A stretch of DNA of 64,000 nt from Turritopsis dohrnii (GCA_027922465.2 BQMF02000595.1:163733-227732), one strand, 5' to 3'; positions 45,836-56,885 are shown, numbered from the stretch's first letter. Numbers and translations are program-made. Notes: a model not told the origin generated them from the sequence alone.

Positions 45836-48800
45836 CCGTAAGATTGTATTGTTGTCCGAAATTAAAGAATCAAAAATGGTGCCTTAAAGACGTAGTATGT
45901 TTGTCTACCTCTCTTTCTTCGCCTCTCTCGTTGTTAACTTGTATTTTCGTTCTAAAAAATGAATAACAAAAAGCTGCCTGCTGTTTTAAAGTACTGTATA
46001 TGTAACTACTTCTACTCTGAACGATAACTAATGATGAACTTCATGTTTACATTTGCTGTTAAACCTGGGACAAATTCTACAAGTCAGGTCTGCTGAATGC
46101 ACAGACTTCATGCTAGCAGAAATATTACTATAGCTACCAGTTATCAAACATTGAAAGACTTATATACACAGTCATAAAATATCAAGCCAACTGAGACTAA
46201 AAAGGACAGTATATATGTTTTTTTTCAAATTAAAAAGCATGCAGATTATGTGCCCTTTTTTACCTTAAATGTGTAAAATAGGACACTTGATAGTAACATG
46301 TCTATTCAAAGAGATTACATTTTTAAACTAAATATATAATTATCATGTGACAAACAACCAAAATACTGTAATATAAAAAAGCCACCACATCATAAATTGA
46401 AGCCTAAAGTTTTCATGAAGCCTTATGCAATCAAGCTTTACCTTTAAGGAGATGAATTTAATGTTTTATTAGAAAATATTAGTAACATTAAAAACAACTA
46501 TAAAAATATGAAGTGTTTCAACTGATCCTTTTCTGTAAAATTTCTTGTTTTTTTTTGTTCTTTATGTAATTACGAGGCATTTTCTACTTATTACTGAAAA
46601 ATAAAAAGCCATTGTAAAATGCATTGATCTGGTGTAGACCAATTTACAATGAAACATGCACCTCGTTGACTTAGCAATAAAACTAAAGAAGAAAAATACT
46701 ATAATGCATGCAGTACAATAATGTAAGTCGGGGTAGCATTTTTCAGACTGGGCTTGCTGGCAGCCCAATTTAGCTTGTCTAGAGGGACTAGGCCAGTCCA
46801 GACCAGATGTATATAAAATGTATGACAATATTTAGACATATATAAATGCTTATGTTACTTTTTAGTATCAGTTGTAAACTAATAGAAACGTTCAGCTTAC
46901 TTTTATAGCTAAAAATAAACAAATCTTGAAATCAAGAAAAAACAAAAAAACAGATCATAGTATAATATTTTGACCACCACAGAATGTTGTTGGCCCAGTG
47001 TCCCATTTTACGCATACCTGTCCTGTGCCCTATTTACCCTATCTAGTCTTTGTACAAAAGAAGTTAATTTGTAAATTTGTTCTTTATGATTGCAGAGTAG
47101 CCTTTGAAAGTAGAGCTTGATCTGTCGACTGATTTATATTTGTCACAATGTTCAAATGAATATTTTGCCAAAGTGTTGGGAATATCAGAGGCGTAGTTAG
47201 GGTCAGTCAAAAAAACCTGGAGGAGTTCAACATTATGATATTTCTTTTCAGTCTTAAGTGCTGATTAGGTTACTTGCACGCTTTCCTTTTCTACCTTAAA
47301 TGACTTAACTCTCCTCCACAAATTCTGACTGACCTCTGGCTACGCCTCTGAATATTATGCTTAATAGATAAAATACCAAAAAGCCTTACATAAATACATA
47401 AATACTAACAACCAGATCAGAATTAAAGGGAGTTTTCCCAACAACTTTCTTGTCATGGTATGATTGCTACAGCCTTTTATTACTACCTTGGAAAATTTAT
47501 TTATCAGGAGAATCAGGGTAGAAAAATTGTCTTATGGTGTAGTTGATTTAGGTCTTGCAGATTAGAATCATGGAAAAGTGCAATGTGTGTTGGTAGTTGT
47601 AGACAATGATGAATAATGGCAAGTAAGAGTATACATAGTAGAAGGAAGCTATACTTGTGTTGTCTGCAGAAATGTGGTTGTTAGCATTTGTATCTCTAAG
47701 TAAGTTCTGTAAATTTTTGGCACAAAGCATTTTAGTTGTATTTGAGGTAGACTTAAGGAAGACCAGACGTTTAAGTGTAAACTCTTGTGCACAAGGAAGA
47801 TTTGTTACAGATTCATTATTGGTATATATATATATATAAAACTTGGTTAGTGCAATAGGGAAAAATATGAAATAGTCTTATCTGTTGTTTACCTATGATC
47901 TGTATTGTGCTTGTTTTCTTGTTTGTTAGCTTTCATAGCATGTAGTTTAGGCAAATCAATCAGTAAGTGAATGTTGGCCTCTTTAAAAAAAGGTCAGGTT
48001 TAAGTGGCCTATTTACATAAAATGACTTGACTGGCTTTATTTGAACAACATGTCTGAGGAACTTGATTAATCTCTGTGCATATTATCAGTTATACCACCA
48101 GCACTTAATAGCACTGTATGTATAAAACTTTTCTGAACATGTTTTGATGTTATTTTTAGAGAATAAATAGTTAAATAGTTAAATAAACAATCCAAGAAAC
48201 ATTGACGAACAAGCTTACAATTGCACACCTTAATTGACAGCTGACAGCAGACTTACTTCTACTGCATTGCCCATCAAAAGATTGGAACATGATATAACAC
48301 GAACATTACAAGTCAAATTCACGACCTTAAGGTACAGCTCACAGATTATCAAATCATCTGGTAAAAGTATTCCGGATTAAATACCCAGATATGAATATTG
48401 AGTAGTGTTTTACAAACACGATAAAAGGAATATCATCAAGCAATGGAAATAAGAAAAATGTTCTTTAAAACATCATCATCTACATACTATATGTATGTAG
48501 TATATATCTATACTGGTACAAATCACCTGCGTTTTTTTGTTTCAACTTGAGCAATCAGTTATTGCCATCTTCCAAGACTTATGTGTTTTTAGTTTCATTT
48601 TCACATTGTTTAAAATTTATGTCTTCATGGGCCTGTGAGAAATATGTTGTTGTTTTTTTTCTTTTTCGTTTTTTTTTTTTTTTTGCTTTCTGTAGAATTC
48701 ACATGTTTTTGCCATCAAAAATTATATTTAAATGGAATCAAATGTTTTCTATTGTTTTCATATTGTATAGTAAAAAGATTCATTTTCCCTTTTTTCAGTA

Positions 48801-49520
48801 TTTTGCACTCAAATATTCTTAAATTGGAGTGAACCAACACATGTTTGCTACTGTGAATGTTTTATGAACGTCATCAGTGTATAGCCAAGCTAGGAAAAGA
48901 TTGTTTGTTATCAACAACAACAATAAACAATAAACAGATTTGGTTACCATCAATATTTTTTTCTTTTATGCTTTTTTGTCTGTAACCATAGATGAAGACT
49001 ATATTAACAAGACCACTTATTAACAAGTTTAGTTCAAGGATTATTAATGTAACATGAATTCAAGAACTAACTTTACCACTTTTGTATATCTCTTTTAGCT
49101 ATTTCATGTGTCATTTACATTGTATAAACCCAAAATATTGATGAACGGATGTCTTTACTGTCATGTACAAAAAGTTATATTGTGTATTTGATCGTTACTG
49201 CTTTATTGGGTAACTAAATGGGGAGTGTTCTCATTTGTTATATGCAGCCTTGCATGTTGTCTGAATGATATTACTGGTCTAGTGTCTTGAAGTAATTTCA
49301 AATGAATTGCCTCAAATGAAGGTCTGCCCTTCACTTTGTAGTGTTTAGTGTTAAAATGGTTTCAGATAGTTTGATGTTAGAAGCGTTTCTGGATGAAATA
49401 TCTAGTTTATAAATTTGGAATTTTTTCAAATGGTAGTGCTAATAAATTAGTGTATATGTATGTTAGATGATGTATGGGAATCAAAAACTTTTATCTACTT
49501 TTGATTTTCCAGATTAGCAG
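45836..49520. other. Anonymous AT-rich region
   Basis: No coding exon, RNA gene or known repeat was recognised in 3.7 kb. There is a poly-T-rich stretch near 48650. It may be host intron or intergenic DNA, and it is the least repeat-like part of the window. Confidence 0.45.
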
Positions 49521-49604
49521 ATTAGTAGATTGTCAGGCAGGAAGCACTCCGAATTTAGGAAGCGGGTAAGAGTAGTATGAAAGTGCCGGTTTTAACACAA
49601 GCTA

Positions 49605-49815
49605 AAACAATAGATTGAGGTTTGAGGTTGAGGTTTAAGGCTAATTAAAATAATTAGGTCAAGCTAACACAATAGATTGAGGTTTGAGGTTGAGGTTTGA
49701 GGCTAATTAAAATAATTAAGAGAGGTGTGAGGTTCATGGCTAACACAATAGATTGAGGTTTGAGGTTTGAGGCTAATTAAAATAATAAAGTGAGGTATGA
49801 GGTTAAAGTTGAGAG
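49605..49815. repeat. Terminal-region tandem repeats of the Polinton
   Basis: Three imperfect copies of a roughly 65-75-bp unit containing acacaatagattgaggtttg and ggctaattaaaataat. Short tandem arrays in terminal repeats are common in Polintons. Confidence 0.75.
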
Positions 49816-49934
49816 AGGTAAACTGATTATCTAATTAAGTTGGGGATTGGGGTATACAACACTATTTAAAGAACTTTAAAGATTCTGAGTTGGTAAAAAC
49901 ATTGACGTTGCGAAGAATAGATATTTCGAGCGAT

Positions 49935-50570
49935 ATGATGATGAAACGTTCAACCGAAACTTATGTCTATGAATCCATAGAGAAGAAAAAAAAATACATG
50001 TGTGAGAAGCCGCATTCCAAGAGTTTATCTTCTCAAAAGTTAGTATATGCTCGTGAACCCGATGTTGAATCTACCTTGGTGCTGCGTTCTTTCGGTGAAG
50101 TCAACGAACAGTTTGGAGTGAAAGGAGTTGGAATCATTCGCAATGTTTTCGGTGCAATTTTGAAGTTAATGCTGCAAGAGAAAGATCTTATCATTTCGAA
50201 AACCAAATTTGTTGACGAAGAAGACCTTGGACAGATCTTTCAATTTTCAAACAAGATTAAAGATGAATTTGAATATTTGAAAATTCGTCAAATGAAAACC
50301 AAAGGGGGTTATGATATCCTTTACATTGACATTCCCTTGGAAATTGACATTAATTTCGTTCGAATTGGATTAATGTCAACTGGAAAATGTGTTAAAGTAA
50401 CACTTTTTAATTATATGAATAGTGTTGAAACACCATCTACTGGGATTTATTTGTTTGTCGCAGAAGCTGTCAAGCTATTGAAGTATATGAATTGTCGGTT
50501 TTCTTTATATACCGACAAAGAAGCTGTAAATTTTAGTGGCGTATCTGAATTTTCGGATAACTTCTTCTAA
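49935..50570 (+). CDS. Polinton protein of unknown function
   Basis: I do not recognise this 211-residue protein. The frame is open further upstream, but the first ATG is at 49935 (MMMKRSTETY). It has no signal peptide or membrane segment. The N-terminal 50 residues are lysine-rich. The rest is a compact mix of predicted strands and helices (RSFGEVNEQFGVKGVGIIRN, then YDILYIDIPLEIDINFVRIG). It points toward the minus-strand late genes, and the two transcription units converge. Plus-strand AATAAA at 50721 and a minus-strand signal (TTTATT, 50596-50601) overlap in the 280-bp gap. Its place outside the late block suggests an accessory or early role. Confidence 0.7.
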   Translation: MMMKRSTETYVYESIEKKKKYMCEKPHSKSLSSQKLVYAREPDVESTLVLRSFGEVNEQFGVKGVGIIRNVFGAILKLMLQEKDLIISKTKFVDEEDLGQIFQFSNKIKDEFEYLKIRQMKTKGGYDILYIDIPLEIDINFVRIGLMSTGKCVKVTLFNYMNSVETPSTGIYLFVAEAVKLLKYMNCRFSLYTDKEAVNFSGVSEFSDNFF

Positions 50571-50851
50571 ATATATCTATGTTGTAAAACATTGTTTTAT
50601 TTCTTATCAAATCCATGAGCGGGGAGAAATCTGATGGGTGTGACTTGAATAGTGAAAATGATCATGTAAATATAAAGTGGTGTATTATTCCGTATATAAA
50701 ATACAATGAAGGGGGAAAAAAATAAAATAAATAAACAATCAATAATCTTCGTTATTAGGGTGCCAATAAACCTTACCATACTTTATTAGATTTTGAAAAT
50801 ATGATTACCAATAACTCATTCCTGACTGATTGATAACCCTGATAACCAACA

Positions 50852-51373
50852 TTATAATCTATTTTGAAACAACCAAAATAATCTTCCCTCGTTACTATCC
50901 ACTTTTCTATAGTTTGGAAACTTATTCTTCATAAAATTCCGAATTGAATTATCATTACTATCTTTATTATGAGAAAAATGGTTCAGAATTTTTGATAAAG
51001 ACACATTTCTACTGAGGAGATAAGCGAAAAATAAACAATACTCCCCGCAAACCGTAGAAAAAGAACTTTGTAAAGTGATGTCGAGAATGAAATAGGTTTC
51101 TCTCATTTCCTTTAATTTATTTTCAACGTGATAAAACTGGGGTGGTCTGCCGAGAGAATCCAAGAAAAAAAGATCTTGATCTTTACAAAATACTAAAAAC
51201 CAATGACTACCAGACATATCAGAAGGTTGCTCGTTACAAATTGAAATACTATAGTCTGCTGTCTCTAGCCTATCGTTCAACAAAAACTGATCCAATGCGT
51301 AAACGCCTTTCATCGGGCATTGTCTCATGACTGGATCGATTTCCATTACTGTTCTCAACTCTATAGCATTCAT
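50852..51373 (-). CDS. Adenain-like cysteine protease (PRO)
   Basis: 173 residues. The adenoviral-type (C5/Ulp1 fold) catalytic set is visible: His in GSHWFLVF, Asp in FFLDSLGR, Gln in LQSSFS and Cys in VCGEYCLFFAY. In Polintons and adenoviruses this enzyme processes capsid precursors during virion maturation. It is the last gene of the minus-strand late block, starting 2 bp after the major capsid stop. Length is usual for the family. No lesion seen. Confidence 0.9.
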   Translation of the reverse strand: MNAIELRTVMEIDPVMRQCPMKGVYALDQFLLNDRLETADYSISICNEQPSDMSGSHWFLVFCKDQDLFFLDSLGRPPQFYHVENKLKEMRETYFILDITLQSSFSTVCGEYCLFFAYLLSRNVSLSKILNHFSHNKDSNDNSIRNFMKNKFPNYRKVDSNEGRLFWLFQNRL

Positions 51374-51375
51374 GC

Positions 51376-52686
51376 TTAGAAGTCCTTTAAAATTTGACGG
51401 GATCGATTTACGTTGATAATGTTGTCAAAATCACAGTACAGTAAAACTGTTATAGTATTTGGTAAAGCTACTGAGAATTCTATGGAAATTCGTAGAGTAC
51501 CTTCCTTTTGTACTTCTTGATGCCCACCGTGACAAAGTGCTGGAGACAGGTCAAATCCAAACAAGGTATACCCACGAGCGTATTCCAATCGATTTATATC
51601 GAAGCCTTCGTCTCGATTTAACTTTCCACTTGCTGTGAAAATTGATCTGAAAGCTTGTAAATATTCTCTAGTACCAAAGTTCAATTTCATAGGGCCAGCG
51701 GGTAGAGACTCTCCGTTGACATGTACAGCAATGGATGAAACATTAAAATGCTTGAAATTATATGGGTTTTTGGTGTAAGAACCTGTTTGTGCATCGTTAT
51801 CACTCATAGCTAAAAAGATACGATTTGGTAATTTTCCAAGAATTGCATTCTCCCAGCTGAAGGAGGTTAATCCAGCTGCAAGGGAGTGAGTTTTCACTAC
51901 GACTCGATTTATTGGATAGGAGGCTGGTATTTTTTCTAGTGTCTGCTGTATTTCGGCAAATTTGTGAGCGGTGAGTTGCAACTTGCGAATAGAAAGCACC
52001 ATGCTTGTAATTTTGATTTTGTAACTCGGATTATCGCCATGTGCCATGAGAATGAAAGCATCTTTATTTCTGTGAAAAACCAATTTAACTGCTAGTCCGT
52101 TTAGAATCAACCTCCATTGATTGAATATATCACTGTGTACCCTTCCAGAGAGTTCTACAACCCCACCTTGTGCCGTATATGCACTTCTAGCTCTAAGACC
52201 TGCATTGGTATCGGCAGTGGGATCAGTTTCATCCATGTAACCGGCAGTGTCTTTCGCAAATAGACCCATTGTCAACTGGGTATCCTTTGCCTCCTTACCA
52301 TGATTCACAAGAGCTTCTAAAAAAGCGCGATATGCATAGGTATTTGCTGAGCTTGAAACCACGATACCACCCAAAGAGACATCGACTTGACTGAATAATG
52401 ATGCAATTGGATAATTTATGAACGCCACTCTATCTGTGTTAGCTAAATCGGTTCCGTCCCCCTTAACTATTTTACAGAGTACAGTTAAATATGTATTTGC
52501 AAGATCTAAAAATTTTTGCGAGGAGTTTTCTACAACAAACTCCACCGGTCCGTTATCTTCTAATTTCGTGATTGGAAAAATATCCTCATAGTTCCCGTGT
52601 TCAATGTCCGTTTGAACGAAAGCAGGAGTGAAAATATCTGTGTCAGAAAGTGAGCATTCCAAGTGTTTGACATTTTTATCCGCCAT
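51376..52686 (-). CDS. Major capsid protein (double jelly-roll, hexon-like)
   Basis: 436 residues starting with ATG (MADKNVKHLE). The sequence resembles the Polinton/adintovirus hexon family (labelled F54H12.2-like in databases, from memory). It has an early block on the ENSSQKFLDLANTYL pattern and a C-terminal RSIFTASGKLNRDEGFDINR to YTLFGFDLSPAL block, followed by REGTLRI-like strands. The double jelly-roll fold is inferred from family and position. It sits between the pX-like gene (30-bp gap) and the protease. Size fits. Its product would form the capsomers of the virion. Confidence 0.8.
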   Translation of the reverse strand: MADKNVKHLECSLSDTDIFTPAFVQTDIEHGNYEDIFPITKLEDNGPVEFVVENSSQKFLDLANTYLTVLCKIVKGDGTDLANTDRVAFINYPIASLFSQVDVSLGGIVVSSSANTYAYRAFLEALVNHGKEAKDTQLTMGLFAKDTAGYMDETDPTADTNAGLRARSAYTAQGGVVELSGRVHSDIFNQWRLILNGLAVKLVFHRNKDAFILMAHGDNPSYKIKITSMVLSIRKLQLTAHKFAEIQQTLEKIPASYPINRVVVKTHSLAAGLTSFSWENAILGKLPNRIFLAMSDNDAQTGSYTKNPYNFKHFNVSSIAVHVNGESLPAGPMKLNFGTREYLQAFRSIFTASGKLNRDEGFDINRLEYARGYTLFGFDLSPALCHGGHQEVQKEGTLRISIEFSVALPNTITVLLYCDFDNIINVNRSRQILKDF

Positions 52687-52716
52687 GATTAGTGTTGTTG
52701 TTGTAGTTGTTGTGAG

Positions 52717-53118
52717 TTATAACACACCAAATGACTTCTTTTTACTTTTAACTTGATGTCTCTTCTTTACTGCGTTACGTTGAGATGTCTTTCGTGAACT
52801 GACTAGATTTCCAGTTCTGATTCTTTTAATACCGTTATCAATAGCCTCGGCGAGATTTTGTTCCGCTCTTCTTTTCAATGCATGTTTAATGTTTACTCCT
52901 TCACTAACATCTTGCAGAGTTTCTAGACCTGTTTTCAAGGCACGTCTTCCCACATTAGCCAGACCTTGTTTTAGAGCAGGTGAAATGGTTCTGGCTAAAC
53001 CGCGAAAGAAACCACCAAGTCCGTAACCCTTCTGAAGTACACCACCTCGAAACGCGGGTAGACCTGAACCATACTGGTAAAACGGCGGTGAACTGAAATG
53101 ATATGATTTGTACGTCAT
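52717..53118 (-). CDS. pX-like small basic virion protein
   Basis: 133 residues, strongly basic. It has a Tyr/Gly/Pro-rich start (PPFYQYGSGLPAFRGGVLQK), a Gly-rich hydrophobic stretch (GYGLGGFFRGLARTI), helical repeats with Arg/Lys and a C-terminal run SKKKSFGVL. In adintovirus-type elements a protein of this shape and position is compared with adenovirus pX/pVI core or membrane-active proteins. Gaps to the minor capsid gene (3 bp) and the major capsid gene (30 bp) are tiny. Function inferred from context. Confidence 0.65.
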   Translation of the reverse strand: MTYKSYHFSSPPFYQYGSGLPAFRGGVLQKGYGLGGFFRGLARTISPALKQGLANVGRRALKTGLETLQDVSEGVNIKHALKRRAEQNLAEAIDNGIKRIRTGNLVSSRKTSQRNAVKKRHQVKSKKKSFGVL

Positions 53119-53121
53119 TTT

Positions 53122-54006
53122 CTAATCATAGAATTTATTAATCTTCCTTCTAAACTGTAGTGTAACTATCACCTTCCCCGACTCAAATGATATCAAGTCA
53201 CCAATGTCATCCCTTAAATTGATTTCTATTTGTTGTATATACCTTCTACTGATGGGTAAAAAGTGTGGTTTATCATAACGAACACACGCTATTTCCCCAT
53301 GTCTCGTGTTGATGGGAAGAACGCGTAATAATGGTACATTGTAATCACCCACATTTTGATTTTGTATGATATCAGTATAGCAATACATTGCATTGTATTT
53401 ATTATTCAGAGATGATGTGGTTTCTGCTTCCACACTGCTGTTGTCCTTGTGTACATTCAAAACACGTTTTCTATCGAATCCCAAGCACGTCGCAATGTCT
53501 GAGTCATGGAAATCCACCTCCACATTCTGCGGGATGTTTATCAGCATACGCGAGGACAGTGAATTATATACGAATCGAATGGGACGCAAACTTTTAGAGT
53601 TTATCTTATCAATCTCATTGAGTATCTGCTGAACACTGTCATAATGACCATAGGGTATTTCAATCTCTTCTCGGTATGATATGCGTGTTCCTTCTGGTTT
53701 ACTTAATAAAAGCTTTCGACGTTTTTCCATTTCCGCATTCTCATTTTGATGTTTCTTAATTGGAAATAAAACTTTCATTTCTTCCAAAGATGGATCATGT
53801 AACTCTTTCAGGAATTTGTTTTTACCTCTTCTGATATTGTACCAGTTGTGTGGAAATTGAATTTCCGACAAACCAACTTCCCATTTGGCAGGGTCGAGTT
53901 CGAGTGGTTTCGGTAAATACACCTTGAAACTTGATGTGGTATTGTCTGGAAACATATTCGTTGAGCTGTTACTCGGTATTACGAGGTAAAAACTATCTGA
54001 ATTCAT
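53122..54006 (-). CDS. Minor capsid (penton-like) protein
   Basis: 294 residues. The N-terminus FYLVIPSNSSTNMFPDNTTS, followed by a block ending in KWEVGLSEIQFPHNWYNI, is the signature of the Polinton PX/penton family. It occupies a pentameric vertex with a single jelly roll, by family knowledge. The ATG overlaps the integrase stop by 4 bp (ATGA). No damage seen. Confidence 0.85.
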   Translation of the reverse strand: MNSDSFYLVIPSNSSTNMFPDNTTSSFKVYLPKPLELDPAKWEVGLSEIQFPHNWYNIRRGKNKFLKELHDPSLEEMKVLFPIKKHQNENAEMEKRRKLLLSKPEGTRISYREEIEIPYGHYDSVQQILNEIDKINSKSLRPIRFVYNSLSSRMLINIPQNVEVDFHDSDIATCLGFDRKRVLNVHKDNSSVEAETTSSLNNKYNAMYCYTDIIQNQNVGDYNVPLLRVLPINTRHGEIACVRYDKPHFLPISRRYIQQIEINLRDDIGDLISFESGKVIVTLQFRRKINKFYD

Positions 54007-55166
54007 CTTTCGTCTCGGATAAGATCCTCCTCTGGTACGTAGCTATTAAAAGATTCAGGATAACCACGCCACTTAACCAAATATAAATTTTTTCCACGGC
54101 TATCCTTCTTTTTCCTGATCACTTTTTCGATGCGATATGTTTCCGGTTCGGACACAGACTGTAATTCGAAACCGTAGAATGTTCCCTTTATTTCATTCCC
54201 AGCTTGATCAGATAACTTGTAAACGGTCGGATTACCAGGTATAAGATGCTTGACTGTGAAAATCTCCTCACTCCATCCCTCGAGATAACTCTTACGAAAT
54301 ACACTTCTCTCAATGCTTATACGAACAGTATCACCTATGCTAAAAGCATTTGCAAGTGAGTGTGTGTTGTTTCTCACTTTGTTCAAGTGCTTTTCATACA
54401 AATTGATCCACACTTGGGTTGCATTCTCTTGATTAACATCCACAGGTCGAAGCTTGATTGAACGATGATATGTGTTATTATATGCTGAGACTAGGTCTTG
54501 CAATACATCGATATACTGAAGAGTGTCACGTTTCGTTAAGTAGCGCCACATCCTTGCTTTGAGTGTTCGATTTAGTCTTTCAACTACAGACGCCTTTCTT
54601 TCGCTATTTGTGGTAAACAGTTTAATTTTGTAGGACTTGAGTAAATTTCTAACTGGCGTATTCAAAAACTCCGTTCCCTTATCAGTCTGCAGAAACTTTG
54701 GTTGACGACGATCGTTTGTAAAAATACTCTCCAATGCATCCTTGAGTTCAACACCACTTTTAGTTTTCAAGGGTACAAGCCAAGCGTATTTAGAAAATAC
54801 ATCAATAACAACGAGCAAGTACTTGAAACCTTTGTTATGCTTGCTTATTCTATGTAAGTCCACCAGATCAGCTTGCCATTGCTCATCAATTTCGTAAACC
54901 ACGACAGGTCTCGTTTTAAAAGTTTTTCTTATGGGTTTGTGTAAAGTGTAGGTTAGTTGTTTTCCAAGCCATTTTTTTACATCGCCATATCTAATGTCGG
55001 GTTCGAGGGCTTTAGCTGCCTTGTATAAATTATGCACACTGCTAAACGCAATAGGTGAAGAGTTCAAAGAAAAATATAAACTTCCCAACAATGCGTTTAT
55101 TCTTTCATTATCAGTTTTTTCAACAGTTGCAACTTTCTTCATCCTCTTCTCACAATCACTACTCAT
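54003..55166 (-). CDS. Retroviral-type integrase with C-terminal chromodomain
   Basis: 387 residues. The rve core has D100 (WQADLVD), D162 (LQTDKGTEF) and E196 (ASVVERLNR), spaced as in Polinton integrases. Residues about 343-385 (RIEKVIRKK to YLVKWRGYPESFNSY) are a chromodomain with aromatic-cage-like Tyr and Trp residues, which may steer insertion to methylated histones. The N-terminal zinc-binding HHCC is not obvious. It integrates the element's DNA into the chromosome. It overlaps the penton gene by 4 bp. Confidence 0.92.
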   Translation of the reverse strand: MSSDCEKRMKKVATVEKTDNERINALLGSLYFSLNSSPIAFSSVHNLYKAAKALEPDIRYGDVKKWLGKQLTYTLHKPIRKTFKTRPVVVYEIDEQWQADLVDLHRISKHNKGFKYLLVVIDVFSKYAWLVPLKTKSGVELKDALESIFTNDRRQPKFLQTDKGTEFLNTPVRNLLKSYKIKLFTTNSERKASVVERLNRTLKARMWRYLTKRDTLQYIDVLQDLVSAYNNTYHRSIKLRPVDVNQENATQVWINLYEKHLNKVRNNTHSLANAFSIGDTVRISIERSVFRKSYLEGWSEEIFTVKHLIPGNPTVYKLSDQAGNEIKGTFYGFELQSVSEPETYRIEKVIRKKKDSRGKNLYLVKWRGYPESFNSYVPEEDLIRDER

Positions 55167-55496
55167 TTTGAGAACTTTGAAGAGGTAGTGGTGGAGTAGT
55201 TACACCATCAATTTCACTATTTTCCAAAATTAAGGTTGAGCCACAGCATAAGAAAATGCAGCGAACTCTCTTTAAAACGTCGCGTAACCTTAATTTAAAT
55301 GATGGCATCGTTCCCGTTAATCAACAGCGAATGAAGATAGAATGTATAAGCACAGATTATTTATCTACGTAATATGGACCTACTGAAAACAATACAAGAA
55401 AACAAAAAAACAAAACAAAATAAAATAAAAAACAAACAAATAAAAACAAAACAAAAACACATCAAATAAAGTAAATAAATAAATAAATATCAAAGT
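55167..55496. other. Low-complexity spacer in the Polinton late block
   Basis: 330 bp between the unknown protein gene and the integrase. The left half (55380-55490) is an AC/A-rich run on plus, T-rich on the coding strand. It may hold the promoter of the integrase-capsid block. Confidence 0.5.
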
Positions 55497-56447
55497 TCAA
55501 CGAACATTAGAAGTTGAGGATAGCCATTGCTGTTTTTGTTGTCTAGTAACTGGATGTAAACTCATTTCAGGAGTAGAGTTTGAAGGTTTGTTTGTTCCAC
55601 GTATTTCTTCTCTGTAAGCCTTTATCAGTTCTAATTGCCTTTTATTTCGTATCCACTCGGTAGGAATGTTAATATGTGCCAGAGCCTTTGCAAACGTTGA
55701 ATTATGAAAAACATTGCTTGCTGTCTCCATGAGAGCTGGTCGTCTTTTGCTGAGTACATTGCGAAGTAAATTACCAATGTTCGATCCATGAAATGTTTCT
55801 CCACGATACACCACCTCACCACGACCATTCCACGCGAGTTCGCCGGGAAACATTTTCATATAGTTGAGCATCTTTTTCGCATTTTCTCTGGTTATTGGTG
55901 GTAGAGACGTTATTATTTCTCTGGTAGATTGATGATTATCGGGGATGACGATTTCATCGTCATCCACAATATCATCGTAGCCATTTTTAAGCAAAGGTTT
56001 TTTGTTATCGTGTGCATCATCCTTGGATGTAATCTCACCAGTGAAAGCGGCGGGCGCGGCAGTGGTTAATGAATTATGTGATGATGATGATGATGATGAG
56101 GTTGATGATGGTGACGATATACTCCCCTGCTTCAGATCATTTCCACTAAATTTCATTTCAACAGGTTTACGCTCTGTGAGTGATTTTCTAAGTTTTAAAA
56201 ACTTATTCAACTCTTTGGTGAAATAAGTCACTTTTTGTTCATTGGATAGATCATCCCTATCCCATACACTCTTCATTTCATGATTGGAATGGTGTAACGC
56301 TTCCGTTTCTATAGGTTGCAAGAGTTCGCTTCCAGAGCTAGATTGATTCGTCTTTTTAATAATCGACTGATGTGACTGCTGCTGCTGTAACATCATCTCA
56401 TAAGTTTCCGGAGGAAGTACAACATACTTTTTACCCAATTTACTCAT
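55497..56447 (-). CDS. Conserved Polinton protein, role unknown
   Basis: 316 residues from the first ATG (MSKLGKKYVV); the open frame extends upstream without an ATG. The N-terminus has YVVLPPETYEMM. The middle is Gln-, Ser- and Asp-rich, probably disordered. The C-terminal half has ELAWNGRGEVVYRGETFHGS followed by a helical SNIGNLLRNVLSKRRPAL region, which recurs in many animal Polintons (from memory), where it has no assigned function. It starts 7 bp after the stop of the upstream gene. Possibly a virion or assembly protein. Confidence 0.65.
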   Translation of the reverse strand: MSKLGKKYVVLPPETYEMMLQQQQSHQSIIKKTNQSSSGSELLQPIETEALHHSNHEMKSVWDRDDLSNEQKVTYFTKELNKFLKLRKSLTERKPVEMKFSGNDLKQGSISSPSSTSSSSSSSHNSLTTAAPAAFTGEITSKDDAHDNKKPLLKNGYDDIVDDDEIVIPDNHQSTREIITSLPPITRENAKKMLNYMKMFPGELAWNGRGEVVYRGETFHGSNIGNLLRNVLSKRRPALMETASNVFHNSTFAKALAHINIPTEWIRNKRQLELIKAYREEIRGTNKPSNSTPEMSLHPVTRQQKQQWLSSTSNVR

Positions 56448-56454
56448 CCTTGTA

Positions 56455-56787
56455 TTATCCACCAAAAACTGCTCCAGCAAGTGTTTTTATGACAGGACCT
56501 AATATCGATGATAAAAATCCGGAGCCGTGCTGCACGAGAACTTTCTTCTTCTTCGTGGAAGATGTTTTGTTGTTACAAAGTTGTTTAATTGCACACAATT
56601 TCTTTCGCAGTTTCCCCTTCTGATAATTGCTTACTGGAACTTTACCGTGCACAACGTTAACAATACAGTCACAAATTGCATGAACTAGTTCAGGTCTAGC
56701 TGTCTTGAGTAATTGTTTTTGTTCTGATGGTGAACACTGATGTAATGCTTGAAGCAAGTGAAAATTCTTTTTCATCCGATTCGTCAT
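56455..56787 (-). CDS. Small basic protein with hydrophobic tail, Polinton-specific
   Basis: 110 residues from ATG at 56787. Helical N-terminus (FHLLQALHQCSPSEQKQLLK), a Cys-containing CDCIVNVVHGKVPVSNYQ block, a basic middle and the tail SGFLSSILGPVIKTLAGAVF. The same layout is common in cnidarian Polintons, from memory. The glycine/hydrophobic tail resembles membrane-active or amphipathic segments. A TATA-like element (tagtataaaaagg) lies at about 56850-56863, upstream on the coding strand. Confidence 0.65.
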   Translation of the reverse strand: MTNRMKKNFHLLQALHQCSPSEQKQLLKTARPELVHAICDCIVNVVHGKVPVSNYQKGKLRKKLCAIKQLCNNKTSSTKKKKVLVQHGSGFLSSILGPVIKTLAGAVFGG

Positions 56788-56885
56788 AATTTCTTGACCA
56801 TTACACACTGCTTCATTATCTGAATGAAACACATTTCGCTTGGAGGCTTCCTTTTTATACTAAAGATCAGCTGAACTATTACATT

